Shown here piece after piece: positions 27,809-37,505 of a stretch of 64,000 nt of DNA. The notes beneath the pieces were generated by a model, which saw nothing but the letters and a program-made list of their open reading frames with translations, made no database searches and was not told where the DNA came from. Position 1 is the stretch's first letter. Each line of letters starts with the position of its first letter. The translations under genes and the position numbers were made by a program. Source of the stretch: Thermoplasmata archaeon (GTDB lineage Archaea > Thermoplasmatota > Thermoplasmata > Lutacidiplasmatales > UBA184); NCBI GenBank assembly GCA_021817605.1, contig JAKAUN010000008.1, positions 105,561 through 169,560 of the forward strand, written 5' to 3'.

Positions 27809-28177
27809 ATGCCCTCCGTGCTCGACCCTCCCGACTGGTCCCGCGGCGTCCGCCGGGTCACGGACGCCCTCTCCAAGGGACCCCCGTCGCTCCGGCCGAA
27901 GCTGCCGGAACCTCCGGAGTTCCGGGCCCATCCGTTCGTGCCCGCCGGCACGTGCGTCGATTGCGGACGGAAGGTCGGCTCCACCTACGCCGTTCCCCGC
28001 TGCTGGGAGTGTGCCCGTCCTCTGTGCGAGGACTGCTTCTGGCACCACCGGCTCGCCCCTGCCGACCACCGCTGCACGGCCTGCTCGGCCCGAAGCGGCG
28101 CGTCGCCCCCGTCGACCTCCGGGGCGATGTCGCGCTCGGGAGCGTTCAGCGGCGGGAAGGGCCCCTCTTCGCCGTAA
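27809..28177 (+). CDS. Small B-box/zinc-finger-like protein
   Basis: CVDCGRKVGSTYAVPRCWECARPLCEDCFWHHRLAPADHRCTAC. Confidence 0.6.
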   Translation: MPSVLDPPDWSRGVRRVTDALSKGPPSLRPKLPEPPEFRAHPFVPAGTCVDCGRKVGSTYAVPRCWECARPLCEDCFWHHRLAPADHRCTACSARSGASPPSTSGAMSRSGAFSGGKGPSSP

Positions 28178-29789
28178 GCAGCTCGGCGGGTCGTCTCGCG
28201 TTGCGCACGTCCTTCGGCTCGGCGCCCGCCCTGCGGGCGAATCCCACGGCGACCGCCCGGGTCGGGCTCTCCAAAGGCTCGGTAAGTCCGGTGGGAACGC
28301 TCAACAAAAGTCCGCTCTCGCGGGCGACCCGCGCCAGGGTCGAATCGGCACGGCCTTCCCCGGGACCGACCTCGACCGCGGCGCCGACCGAACGGGCTAG
28401 GTCGAGCGACGCCTGCGCCTCCCGACCCTCCGGGCCGGGAAGGTGGGCGACCACGAGGCAGGGCGGAGCGGGCCCCTTGGCCGCCCGCGAGGCGGAGCCG
28501 GACGGGCGCGCGACCAGATAGTCGACCGCGACGGAAGCGAGCTCGGGCGGGAGCGACGGGCCGTCGACCTCGGCGACGGCAAAGAGACGAACCTCCCGTG
28601 AAGCGCCCGAGGCCAGGCGCTCGAGGAGGGGCGCGGGGGCCAGACGCACCTCGCCCTTCCCGATCGCCTGTGCGACGACGACCCCCACGTAGGCGAGCGA
28701 GCGGTCCTTGGCCGCGGCGAGCAGCGCCTCGAGCTGAGGGAGACCACCGGGCGGAGGGAGATGGACATGCAGGTCCCCGAGGAGGTCGTCGCTCTCGATC
28801 AGCTTCGGAAGACGGCCCGCCTTCGCGAGGTCGATTTCGCCGCGGTCCTCCCGGAGCTCGGGAGCTATCCACGGCAGGTCGAGGAGGGCGTAGAGCTCCT
28901 CCTCCGTGCGCCCTCCGATCCTCTGCTCGCCGCGGAACGCGCCGTACTCGTTGAGCTTCAACCCCCGATCGCGGGCGAGCGAGCGCAGCCTCACGTTGTG
29001 GTCCTTCGACCCCGTGAAGTACTGGAGGGCGGCGCCGAAGGCCTCGGGCTCGACCACCCTCAGGTCGACCTGGAGCCCCTGGTCGAGGACCGCCGTCTCC
29101 TTCGTGGGTCCGCGAAGGAGCACCCGACGGACCTGCGGGAGGGCGGAGAAGAGATCGAAGACCTTCTCCGCCTGGTCCGAAGTTGCCAGGATGTCGAGGT
29201 CGCCGACGCTCTCGCGTCCCCGACGGAAGCTGCCGGCGACCGCCACGTCATGCACGGGAGCGCCGGCCTTGAGCGCCGAGACGATCGCCGCGGCCAGAGG
29301 GTAGGCGTCCTCGATCGGGAGGCGGCCGGCGGCCGGAGTAGTCGCTGCGGCCTCGAGGGCAGCGCGCACCTGGGCGATCTTCTTCTCGCCGAAGCCCCGG
29401 GCACCCGCCAGCTTTCCCGCGGCGATGGCGTCGCCGAGCTCGGCGGGACCTTCGATGCCGAACTCGGTCCAGAACCGGCGGACGGTCTTCGGTCCGAGCC
29501 CGGGGAGCCGCATGAGCTCCCGAAGGCCGGGAGGGACCTCCCGTCGGAGCTGGTCGAGGTAGGGAAGCGCGCCGGTGCGGAGCAGCTCCTGGATCTTGGC
29601 GTCGATCGCCTCCCCGACCCCGGGGACCTCGGTGAGGGCCCCGCGGGCGACCACCTCCTCCACGCCCTCCGCGAGCGACTCGATCGACCGCGCGGCCCGA
29701 CGGTAGGCCTCCGGCTTGAACTTCTCGCCGAGCACGTCCAAGAGGTCGGCGATCTCGAGCAGGCGTTCTACGACCTCAGCGTTCTTCAC
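28146..29789 (-). CDS. polX: Family X DNA polymerase with C-terminal (degenerate) PHP domain
   Basis: HhH motifs LTEVPGVGEAIDAKI and MRLPGLGPKTVRRF; VAGSFRRGRESVGDLDILA; GDLHVHLPPP at the start of the PHP region. Confidence 0.9.
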   Translation of the reverse strand: MKNAEVVERLLEIADLLDVLGEKFKPEAYRRAARSIESLAEGVEEVVARGALTEVPGVGEAIDAKIQELLRTGALPYLDQLRREVPPGLRELMRLPGLGPKTVRRFWTEFGIEGPAELGDAIAAGKLAGARGFGEKKIAQVRAALEAAATTPAAGRLPIEDAYPLAAAIVSALKAGAPVHDVAVAGSFRRGRESVGDLDILATSDQAEKVFDLFSALPQVRRVLLRGPTKETAVLDQGLQVDLRVVEPEAFGAALQYFTGSKDHNVRLRSLARDRGLKLNEYGAFRGEQRIGGRTEEELYALLDLPWIAPELREDRGEIDLAKAGRLPKLIESDDLLGDLHVHLPPPGGLPQLEALLAAAKDRSLAYVGVVVAQAIGKGEVRLAPAPLLERLASGASREVRLFAVAEVDGPSLPPELASVAVDYLVARPSGSASRAAKGPAPPCLVVAHLPGPEGREAQASLDLARSVGAAVEVGPGEGRADSTLARVARESGLLLSVPTGLTEPLESPTRAVAVGFARRAGAEPKDVRNARRPAELLTAKRGPSRR

Positions 29790-29806
29790 GCCGTGCCTCT
29801 CCCTTC

Positions 29807-30625
29807 CTAGGCGGTCGGAGGCCGCGCGGCGGGCGGAACCTCGATCCATAACCGTCGTCCGACGGTGCGGAACCCGAGGCCGGAGTAGACGTGGCGGGCT
29901 GCCTCCGCGTCCTCGCGCACGAAAAGCCCTGTCGGCGCCTGGGCGCGCTCCGCCTCGTCGATGAGAGCTCCCACCAGCCGACGGCTGAGGCCATGGCCGC
30001 GCACCTCGCGGTCGACGTAGACCCCGGCCACGATCCAGACCCGCGGAAGCCGGACGGCGGCCCGTGTCACTCCGACCAGGATGCCGTTCTCGTAAGCCCC
30101 CCATATCGGCTCCTCGGCCGGGTCGATCAACGCGTAGTCGGGTCTCTCGTGCTCGTCGCCACGGAGGCTCCAGGCACGCAGCTCCGCGCGGTCGGGACGG
30201 CCCAGGCGGCGTACGATCCCCTCGGGGTCGGTCGGTCCGAGGCTCCCCCGTTCCCGCCAGAGGAGCAACAGGGGGCTCGCGCGCGCGTGGGGGTAAAGGG
30301 CGCGAAGCGCCTCCGCCCCTTCGCGCGGCACGACCGCGACGAACGGCGGGGCCGGGAACCGGTGGACCAGGGCGGCGCTGCGGCGCGCGTCGCCGACCCA
30401 GTGGACGACCGGCCGCTCCGGGCGCCCCAGCCAGAGGAGCAAATAGCCCACGGTGCGACCGCCCTCGACCGCCGAGACGAACCGCACGCTGCCGGGAAGC
30501 CGAAGCAGGTCCCAGAGAGCGTAGGCGTGCGGTAGCGGGTCGTCGCGGGCAGCCTCCTCGAGCCAGAGACGGTCGATCGTGGGCCGCAGCTCCACGGGCC
30601 CGGGGCTCCCCGCGGACACGCCCAC
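29807..30625 (-). CDS. GNAT-family N-acetyltransferase
   Basis: VWIVAGVYVDREVRGHGLSRRLVGALIDEA...VREDAEAARHVYSGLGFRTVGR. Confidence 0.75.
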   Translation of the reverse strand: MGVSAGSPGPVELRPTIDRLWLEEAARDDPLPHAYALWDLLRLPGSVRFVSAVEGGRTVGYLLLWLGRPERPVVHWVGDARRSAALVHRFPAPPFVAVVPREGAEALRALYPHARASPLLLLWRERGSLGPTDPEGIVRRLGRPDRAELRAWSLRGDEHERPDYALIDPAEEPIWGAYENGILVGVTRAAVRLPRVWIVAGVYVDREVRGHGLSRRLVGALIDEAERAQAPTGLFVREDAEAARHVYSGLGFRTVGRRLWIEVPPAARPPTA

Positions 30626-30702
30626 GCCATCCCGCCCGGTTAGTTAGCCACGCGGGGTCGGCCACGGACAAGGGCTAAGCGGGGCGCAGGGTCCTTGCCG
30701 GT

Positions 30703-31575
30703 GTGCGGGCGCACCGACCGTCCGTGGCGTTCCCGGTCCATCTCGAGGAGCTCTACGGCCGCTTCCCGTTCGAGCGCTCGTTCGCCGACGACCCGATCTC
30801 CTCCGTGCGGCCCCTCGCCCGGGACCGCCGTAGGGCGGAGGTCGCGGGGATCTTCGCCGCGACGCTGGCTGTCGGCGGCACCGCCGCCATCCGCACGGCG
30901 ATCGGGCGCTTGGCCGCGATGGTCGACGGGGATGTCTCCCGTCTGGTCGACCCCTCCTGGGCTTCGGAGCGCGCCCGACGGCTTCGGCCGTTCCGCCATC
31001 GCTGGATCCGAGGCGAGCAGCTCGATCACCTCGCCGCGAACCTGGCCGACTATTACGAGGGGTCCGAGAGCCTGGAGGCAGAGTTCCTCCAAGGCTTCGA
31101 GCTCGGGGGGTTCGACCACGGGCTCGATGCCCTCGCCCGGGTCCTCCGCGGCGGCTCCCGCACGGCCCCTCGCGGCTACGCGGCGCTGTTCCCCACTCCG
31201 CTCGGCTCGCTCAAGAGCCCCGCCAAGCGTCTCACCCTGTTCGTGCGGTGGATGGTCCGCGAGCGGTATCCGGACCTCGGGGTCTGGCGCCGGGTGCCCA
31301 CCGGCGAGCTGCGGGTCCCCCTCGACCAGCACGTCCACTGGATCGCCTACCACCTCGGCCTCACCACCCGCCGCAGCCGCTCGTGGAACACGGTCGAAGA
31401 GGTGACCGAAGCGCTGCGCCGGATCGACCCGATCGATCCGGTCCGCTACGACTTCGTGCTCTGCCACACGGGGATCTCGGGCGATTGCCCGAAGGAACGG
31501 GACCTTACCGTCTGCGGCCCGTGCTCGATGCGGCCCGACTGCCTCCTCTGGCGGGACCGCAGGGCGGCGACATGA
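30703..31575 (+). CDS. TIGR02757/DUF2400 family (HhH-GPD-like, FeS) protein
   Basis: SPAKRLTLFVRWMVRERYPDLGVWRRVPTGELRVPLDQHVHWIAYHLGLTTRR...DPVRYDFVLCHTGISGDC and terminal Cys cluster. Confidence 0.75.
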   Translation: MRAHRPSVAFPVHLEELYGRFPFERSFADDPISSVRPLARDRRRAEVAGIFAATLAVGGTAAIRTAIGRLAAMVDGDVSRLVDPSWASERARRLRPFRHRWIRGEQLDHLAANLADYYEGSESLEAEFLQGFELGGFDHGLDALARVLRGGSRTAPRGYAALFPTPLGSLKSPAKRLTLFVRWMVRERYPDLGVWRRVPTGELRVPLDQHVHWIAYHLGLTTRRSRSWNTVEEVTEALRRIDPIDPVRYDFVLCHTGISGDCPKERDLTVCGPCSMRPDCLLWRDRRAAT

Positions 31576-31970
31576 GCCCGGCGCTGCCGGTCGATGACGG
31601 GTTGCTCGCGCGGCTGCGGGAAGGCTACCGCGCCATCGTCTGGACGACCGTCCCCTCCCGCCGCCGGGGCGGGGGGGGCCGCACGGTGCGCGAAGCCCAC
31701 CTCCACGACGAGACGGCCCGTGTCGAGACCTGGGGAGCCGGCGACGCCGGCGGGATCGCGGTCACCTCCGGACCGGTCGGCGCCCTCGTCCTCCTCCTGG
31801 AGATCGACCGACGCGGACCTCCGACCGCCCTCGGCGCGCGAAACGCCGGCAGCGACGCCTCGTTCCCGGAGGGGGCGATCGTGGCGACCTGGACCGCCGA
31901 CGGGCTCGCGGCCGACTCCCGCCCGAGCCTCAAGGACCTCGTGGAGCTCGCTCGCTATGCCCTGCCGTGA
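31572..31970 (+). CDS. Hypothetical protein
   Basis: 132-aa ORF in ATGA overlap with the upstream gene. Confidence 0.4.
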   Translation: MSPALPVDDGLLARLREGYRAIVWTTVPSRRRGGGGRTVREAHLHDETARVETWGAGDAGGIAVTSGPVGALVLLLEIDRRGPPTALGARNAGSDASFPEGAIVATWTADGLAADSRPSLKDLVELARYALP

Positions 31971-31981
31971 TCCGGCGGATA

Positions 31982-32006
31982 TTGTTATATCCTAATCATT
32001 TTGCAA
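31982..32006. promoter_or_regulatory. Putative MarR operator (25-bp imperfect palindrome) overlapping the core promoter
   Basis: TTGTTATATCCTAATCATTTTGCAA with TTG...CAA ends and several dyad-symmetric positions, overlapping the TATA-like ttatat. Confidence 0.35.
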
Positions 32007-32024
32007 CCTAGCGGTATAGCGGCC

Positions 32025-32522
32025 ATGCCGTCTTCTCCGCGACCTTCGGTCCCGACGCCGCGGGCAGCCTCGCCCGAGGCGCTCGCCGGCTCGGTCCGCG
32101 ACGTGATGCGGACGCTCCTGCGCCGGCTCCACCCGGTGCTCGAGGAGGAGGGGATCTCCATGGGCCAGTTCTGGGGGCTGCATGTCGTCAGCCGGTTCGG
32201 CCCCACGTCGGTCCGCTCGGTCGCCGACCACCTGCTGGTGTCGGCCCCGACCGCATGCACGAACCTCGATGCGCTGGTCCGCGCCGGCCTTCTCGAGCGT
32301 CGGCGCTCGGAGGCCGACCGCCGCGTGGTCGAGGTCGCCCTCACCCCGAGGGGGCGACGGGCCGAGGCCCGTGTCGGACGGGCGATCGCGCGGATGATGG
32401 ACGAGGGAACGCGCCGCATCCCCCGCCACGATCTCGAGGTCGCCGGAAGGGTCTTCCGCTCCCTGGTAGACCGGCTGGAGGCGACCGACTCCCCGTCCCG
32501 GAACCGGCCGAGGGCCTCATGA
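32025..32522 (+). CDS. MarR-family transcriptional regulator
   Basis: FWGLHVVSRFGPTSVRSVADHLLVSAPTACTNLDALVRAGLLERRRSEADRRVVEVALTPRGR. Confidence 0.9.
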   Translation: MPSSPRPSVPTPRAASPEALAGSVRDVMRTLLRRLHPVLEEEGISMGQFWGLHVVSRFGPTSVRSVADHLLVSAPTACTNLDALVRAGLLERRRSEADRRVVEVALTPRGRRAEARVGRAIARMMDEGTRRIPRHDLEVAGRVFRSLVDRLEATDSPSRNRPRAS

Positions 32523-34129
32523 CCGACCGCTCGGGCGAGCTCACCGCGGCAGGGACGCCGTACGTCCCGCGCGCCGCCCTCGCCGTCCTGCTCGTCCTCG
32601 CCGGGATGGCCGTCACGGTCACTTACGTGGAGACGATGGTCCTTCCGGCGTTCAAGCAGTTCATCACGTTCTTCGGCGGCGCGGCGCCGACCACGGTCGC
32701 CTGGATCCTCTCGGCCTACCTCTTGGTCGGGACGGTGGCGACCCCGATCTTCGGCAAGCTCGGGGACAAGTACGGGAAAAAGCGCGTGCTCCTCTTCGTA
32801 ATGGGCGTCTACGCGGTCGCCGTGGCGCTGGCCGGGTTCACGCCGAACCTCGGCGCGTACTTCGGCGTCTCCCGGCCCGGCCAGATCTACCTCCTGATCG
32901 CGGTGCGCGCGGTCCAGGGGGTCGGCATGGCGATGTTCCCGCTCGCCTTCGCGATGATCCCCGAGGTGTTCCCGGCCGCGCGTGTCGGACCGGCCCAGGG
33001 CGCCGTCTCCGCCATGTTCGCGACGGGAGCGGCCATAGGCCTCTCCGTCGGCGGCTGGGTCGCGCAGGACTTCGGCTGGCAGTTCACCTACCACACGGTC
33101 GTCCCGGTGGCGATCGCCCTGTTCGTTTTCGCCGCCTGGCTCCTCCACGAGTCCCCGCACCGCCACCCCCACCCCATCGACCTCCCCGGCATCGCGAGCC
33201 TCGGCGTCGCGCTCACGATGTTCCTCCTCGGGATCACCGAGGGGACCGCCTGGGGATGGACGAACCTGGCCGCCGTCCGCCTCGGAGGAGGGCTCGCCTG
33301 GGGGGTCCCGGAGTTCTTCCTTCTCGCCGCCGTGGGACTCGCCTTCTTCCTCTACTGGGAGCCCCGGGCGACGTTCCCGGTCGTCTCGTTCCGGGCGCTC
33401 AAGGAGCGCAACATCCTCATCTCCAACGTCACCGGGATGGTCACCGGTCTTGCGATGTTCCTCATCTTCGTGACCGACGCCTACCTTGCGGAGCTGGCCG
33501 TTCCGCCGGGCTTTGCTCTCAGCGAGTCGCACTTCGGCCTGATCGCGCTCCCCGCGGCGCTCGGCATGCTCGTGGTAGGACCGTTCTTCGGCCTCGCCTC
33601 CTCCCGTTACGGGCCCAAGCCGACGATGCTCGTCGGCTTCGCCCTGGTCGCCGGCGGGGCGGTCGGGCTCACCCTGTACCACCACACGGTCCTCGAGATC
33701 ACGCTCTGGCCGATCCCGATCCTGGTGGGACTGGTCGGCACCATGATCGCGATGACGAACGTCATCGTCCTCACCGCCGACCGTCGCGAGCTCGGCATCC
33801 AGACCGGGATGAACCAGACGTTCCGCAACCTCGGCTCGGCGATCGGACCGGTCCTCGCGACGAGCGTCATCGCGAGCTTCACGACCCGCTACGTTCTCCC
33901 GCTCCCGGCCCCGTCGATTCCCGTGCCGACCGACACCGGGTTTGCCCTCGTCTTCGGGATGGTCGCGCTGCTTGCCGTGGTCGGCCTCGCGCTCTCCCTC
34001 GGGCTCAGGAACTTCCGTTTCGCCTCGGACGGCACGCGTCGGGAGCCTTCCGCCGCGAGCGCCTCGCCCGCGGCGGAGGCCACCGTGCCGGAGGAGGCGC
34101 GGATCGGGGCCGCGTCCCGGTCGCGCTGA
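32519..34129 (+). CDS. MFS drug efflux transporter (DHA2-like)
   Basis: ~14 TM; WILSAYLLVGTVATPIFGKLGDKYGKKRVLL; ATGA overlap with marR. Confidence 0.9.
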   Translation: MTDRSGELTAAGTPYVPRAALAVLLVLAGMAVTVTYVETMVLPAFKQFITFFGGAAPTTVAWILSAYLLVGTVATPIFGKLGDKYGKKRVLLFVMGVYAVAVALAGFTPNLGAYFGVSRPGQIYLLIAVRAVQGVGMAMFPLAFAMIPEVFPAARVGPAQGAVSAMFATGAAIGLSVGGWVAQDFGWQFTYHTVVPVAIALFVFAAWLLHESPHRHPHPIDLPGIASLGVALTMFLLGITEGTAWGWTNLAAVRLGGGLAWGVPEFFLLAAVGLAFFLYWEPRATFPVVSFRALKERNILISNVTGMVTGLAMFLIFVTDAYLAELAVPPGFALSESHFGLIALPAALGMLVVGPFFGLASSRYGPKPTMLVGFALVAGGAVGLTLYHHTVLEITLWPIPILVGLVGTMIAMTNVIVLTADRRELGIQTGMNQTFRNLGSAIGPVLATSVIASFTTRYVLPLPAPSIPVPTDTGFALVFGMVALLAVVGLALSLGLRNFRFASDGTRREPSAASASPAAEATVPEEARIGAASRSR

Positions 34130-34159
34130 ACCGCGGGGACCGGGCCTACGGGCCCCTCC

Positions 34160-36949
34160 TCAGGAGCAGCCGCTCGTGGAGCCGCAGACGGTACACGCGT
34201 AGCAGGTCCCCGAGCGGACCATGATCCCGCCGCAGACCGCGCAGGAAGGGGCATCCTCGCTCGTCACGAGGCCCTCGGTGAGGGGCTGGGGCGGCTGGGC
34301 GAAGGCGTCCAGGGCCTTCGTTCCGAAGCGGATCGTCTGGGGAGGAGAGGCGGACTTGGTTGCCGGAGCGCCGCCCCCGTTCCCTTCCGCCGGGCCCTCG
34401 AGGCCTATCGCCCGTCGGTCGTCCTCGGTGAGGAACTCGAGGGCGAGCCATCGGGCGACATAGTCCGGGATCGATTTGGCGAAGTGGATCTTCGGGTTGT
34501 TGGTGGCCCCGGCCGGCTCGAACCGAAGGTGCGCGAGCTTGCGGACGAGGTCCTTGAGCGGCACCCCGTGCTGGAGCGCCATCGACATCGAGATCCCGAG
34601 CGAGTCCATGAGGCCGTTGACGGTCGACCCTTCCTTCGTCACCCGGAAGAAGATCTCGCCGGGGCGTCCGTCCGGGTAGAGCCCGACCGTGACGTAGCCG
34701 TCGTGGCCGCCGACCTGGAAGTGGTGCGTGATGGCCTTGCGCTCGTCCGGCAGCCGCTCGCGCGCGACCAGGCGGCCGACCGCGGCGCGGCCGGTGCCCG
34801 CGGTGTCGAACGGCTGCGAGGCCTTGCAGCCGTCACGGTAGAGGGCGACCGACTTGATGCCGAGCCGCCAGGCCTCCTGGTAGATCTTCTCGATGTCCTC
34901 GACGGTCGCGTCGTTGGGGAGGTTGATCGTCTTGGAGGCGCCGCCGGAGAGGAACGGCTGGACGGCGCCGAGCATCTTGAGGTGGCCCATCGGGGAGATC
35001 GTGCGGACCCCGGTGGCGGCGGCGAGCGCGCAGTCGAAGACCGCGAGATCGGCCGGGTCGAGCCCGGGCGCCCCCTCGATCGTCCCGGTCTTCTCGAGGT
35101 GCCCGTTGATCGCCGTGATCTCCCCGGCGGCGTAGCCGAGCGACCTGAGCCCGTCAGGGACCGTGCCGTTGACCATCCTGAGGATGCCGCCGCCGACCAG
35201 GTTCTTGGTCTTGACGAGGGAGAGCTCCGGCTCGAGGCCGAGGGTGTCGCATCCCATCAACAGGCCGATGGTGCCCGTCGGCGCGATGACCGAGATCTGG
35301 GCGTTGCGGTAGCCCCAGAGCTCGCCGGCCTTCACCGTGTCCTGCCATCGGTCGACGGCCAGGCGCGCCAGCGGGGCGAGGCGGGAGTCGGCCGTGGCGA
35401 CCTGCTCGGCGGCCCGGCGGTGCTTGCCCATCACGCGCAGCATCGGCGCGCGGTTCTTCTCGAACCCGGGGAACGGCCCCATCCGCCGCGCGATCTCGCT
35501 CGACATGTGGTAACCCTCGGCAGAGAGGAGCGCCGAGACCGACGTGGCGAGCGTGCGTCCCTCCTCCGAGTCGTAGGCCATCCCCGAATGCATGAGCAGC
35601 GCGCCGAGGTTGGCGTAGCCGAGCCCGAGGGGGCGGAAGTCGTGCGAGTTCTGGGCGATCGTCGCGGTGGGGTAGCTTGACGCGTCGACGACGATCTCCA
35701 TGGCGAGGATCATCGTGCGCACGGCCCCGAGGAAGGAGTTCGCGTCGAACTTCCCCTCCGCGTCCAGGAACTTCATCAGGTTGAGCGAGGCGAGGTTGCA
35801 CGCCGAGTCGTCCAGGAACAGGTACTCGCTGCACGGGTTGGAGGCGTTGATCCTCCCGGAGTTCGGGCAGGTGTGCCAGTCGTTGGTGGTGTCGTCGAAC
35901 TGGACGCCCGGGTCGCCGCACCGCCAGGCAGCGTAGGCGAGCTTGCGCCAGAGCTCGCGGGCCGGGTAGGTCGCGGCGACCGTCTGGTCGGTCCGGTTGA
36001 CCGTCTTCCAGCTGCCGTCGCGGGCGACCGCATCCATGAACGCGTCGGGGATGCGGACGGAGTGGTTCGCGTTCTGGTAGGCGATCGACGCGTAGGCCGA
36101 GTTGCCGTCGGTCCCGTCGAAGTTAGACGAGTAGCCCTCGCGGATGAGCGCCTGGGCCTTCTCCTCCTCCTTGACCTTGCACTCGATGAACTCGAGGATG
36201 TCCGGGTGGTCCATGTTGAGGATGACCATCTTGGCCGCGCGGCGTGTCGTTCCGCCGGACTTGATGACCCCGGCGAGCGCGTCGAACGCCCGCATGAACG
36301 ACACCGGCCCCGAGGCGATCCCGCCTCCGCTCAGCCGCTCGTGGCTTCCGCGAAGGCCCGAAAGGTTCGAGCCCGTGCCGCTTCCGCCCTTGAAAAGGCG
36401 GCCCTCGCTCGTCGCGAGCGCGAGGATCGAGTCCATGTCGTCGGCCACCGACTGGATGAAGCAGGCCGAGCACTGCGGGGGGTCCCGGACGCCGACGTTG
36501 AACCAGACCGGGCTGTTGAACGCCGCCATCTGCTGGACCATGAGGTAGGAGAGGCTCTCCTCGAGCGTCGTCGCCTCCTCGGGGGTGTCAAGGTAGCCGA
36601 GGTCGATCCCCTGGCTCGCGATCCAGTGGCAGACCCTGCGGATCATCCCGTCGACCGACGCTTCCCGTCGGCCCTGGATGACCCGGAAGTACTTCGACGC
36701 CGCGATGTTGACGCTGGTCTCCGACCAGTTCACCGGCGCGCGGATGCCCTTCTGCTCGAAGATCGTCTTCCCTTCGGCGTTCTTGATCAGGGCGTCGTGG
36801 GTCTTCCACTCGACCGTGTCGAACGCCGCCTTGCCTCGCGGGACGAGGCGCGGAACGGGGATGGGGTCACGGCCGACGCGTGCAGAAGAGGCACGTCCGC
36901 CGGCCTCCTCATTCGGTACAGGACGCTTCTTGGATGCTGCCATGAGCAC
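34160..36949 (-). CDS. nrdJ: Adenosylcobalamin-dependent (class II) ribonucleotide reductase
   Basis: FNSPVWFNVGVRDPPQCSACFIQSV...FKGGSGTGSNLSGLRGS...NPCSEYLFLDDSACNLASLNL...APTGTIGLLMGCDTLGLEP; C-terminal Cys4 ribbon. Confidence 0.96.
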   Translation of the reverse strand: MLMAASKKRPVPNEEAGGRASSARVGRDPIPVPRLVPRGKAAFDTVEWKTHDALIKNAEGKTIFEQKGIRAPVNWSETSVNIAASKYFRVIQGRREASVDGMIRRVCHWIASQGIDLGYLDTPEEATTLEESLSYLMVQQMAAFNSPVWFNVGVRDPPQCSACFIQSVADDMDSILALATSEGRLFKGGSGTGSNLSGLRGSHERLSGGGIASGPVSFMRAFDALAGVIKSGGTTRRAAKMVILNMDHPDILEFIECKVKEEEKAQALIREGYSSNFDGTDGNSAYASIAYQNANHSVRIPDAFMDAVARDGSWKTVNRTDQTVAATYPARELWRKLAYAAWRCGDPGVQFDDTTNDWHTCPNSGRINASNPCSEYLFLDDSACNLASLNLMKFLDAEGKFDANSFLGAVRTMILAMEIVVDASSYPTATIAQNSHDFRPLGLGYANLGALLMHSGMAYDSEEGRTLATSVSALLSAEGYHMSSEIARRMGPFPGFEKNRAPMLRVMGKHRRAAEQVATADSRLAPLARLAVDRWQDTVKAGELWGYRNAQISVIAPTGTIGLLMGCDTLGLEPELSLVKTKNLVGGGILRMVNGTVPDGLRSLGYAAGEITAINGHLEKTGTIEGAPGLDPADLAVFDCALAAATGVRTISPMGHLKMLGAVQPFLSGGASKTINLPNDATVEDIEKIYQEAWRLGIKSVALYRDGCKASQPFDTAGTGRAAVGRLVARERLPDERKAITHHFQVGGHDGYVTVGLYPDGRPGEIFFRVTKEGSTVNGLMDSLGISMSMALQHGVPLKDLVRKLAHLRFEPAGATNNPKIHFAKSIPDYVARWLALEFLTEDDRRAIGLEGPAEGNGGGAPATKSASPPQTIRFGTKALDAFAQPPQPLTEGLVTSEDAPSCAVCGGIMVRSGTCYACTVCGSTSGCS

Positions 36950-37005
36950 TACTCCACGAGAGCCCTCGATGCCGGAGCCCTTCCGAAGAACTAGCCGCCG
37001 CGGGC

Positions 37006-37236
37006 CTAAGTCGCCATCGACCGGGGGCTGAAACGCCCTCGGAAGAGGAGCGTTTCCCCTCGGGAATGGCGGGAAACGGCCGCGGGAAGCACGTCACGGA
37101 ACACTTCGAGAACCCTCCGGGCGGCGGCTACGCGGGTCCGGTATATCTCTGCTAGCTCCGAAATGCGCCCTTCGACGAGCGCGAGGGCTCGGCGACGCGG
37201 CGAATCCGTTCCTTGGACAACCTGCCACGGGAACAT
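37006..37236 (-). CDS. Possible small (76 aa) basic helical protein
   Basis: MFPWQVVQGTDSPRRRALALVEGRISELAEIYRTRVAAARRVLEVFRDVLPAAV...; composition only. Confidence 0.3.
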   Translation of the reverse strand: MFPWQVVQGTDSPRRRALALVEGRISELAEIYRTRVAAARRVLEVFRDVLPAAVSRHSRGETLLFRGRFSPRSMAT

Positions 37237-37345
37237 GCCCGATCGACGCCGCGGGAGCCCCATCGCCCATAGCGCGAGAGGCCGTGAGGGCCCGACGCGG
37301 ACGACGGTCCGCACGCAGGGAGCTCTCGTGGGACGAGCTCTCCCT

Positions 37346-37505
37346 CCCGCTAGGTGGAGAGGGGCGGTGGCAGGGGCAGCACGCGCATCGTGCACGGCAG
37401 GAGCGCGTCGCAATCCCCACAGAAGAGGCCTTCCTCGGCGACCCAGAGGAAGGCGTCGCGGCGCTCGCATCGGCGAGGGTCCTACGGATCGTTGCGGCAG
37501 ACCAT
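37346..37505 (-). pseudogene. Small Cys-rich (zinc-finger-like) reading frame interrupted by an in-frame TAG
   Basis: MVCRNDP[TAG]DPRRCERRDAFLWVAEEGLFCGDCDALLPCTMRVLPLPPPLST*; TATA element ggatatacc ~27-30 nt upstream of the ATG on the minus strand; 5' boundary is the ATG at 37505, 3' boundary approximate. Confidence 0.45.

Noticed and set aside
37482-37484. Genome-wide TAG recoding (pyrrolysine)
   Set aside because: TAG is used as an ordinary terminal stop by many housekeeping genes in this window; kept only as a local anomaly.
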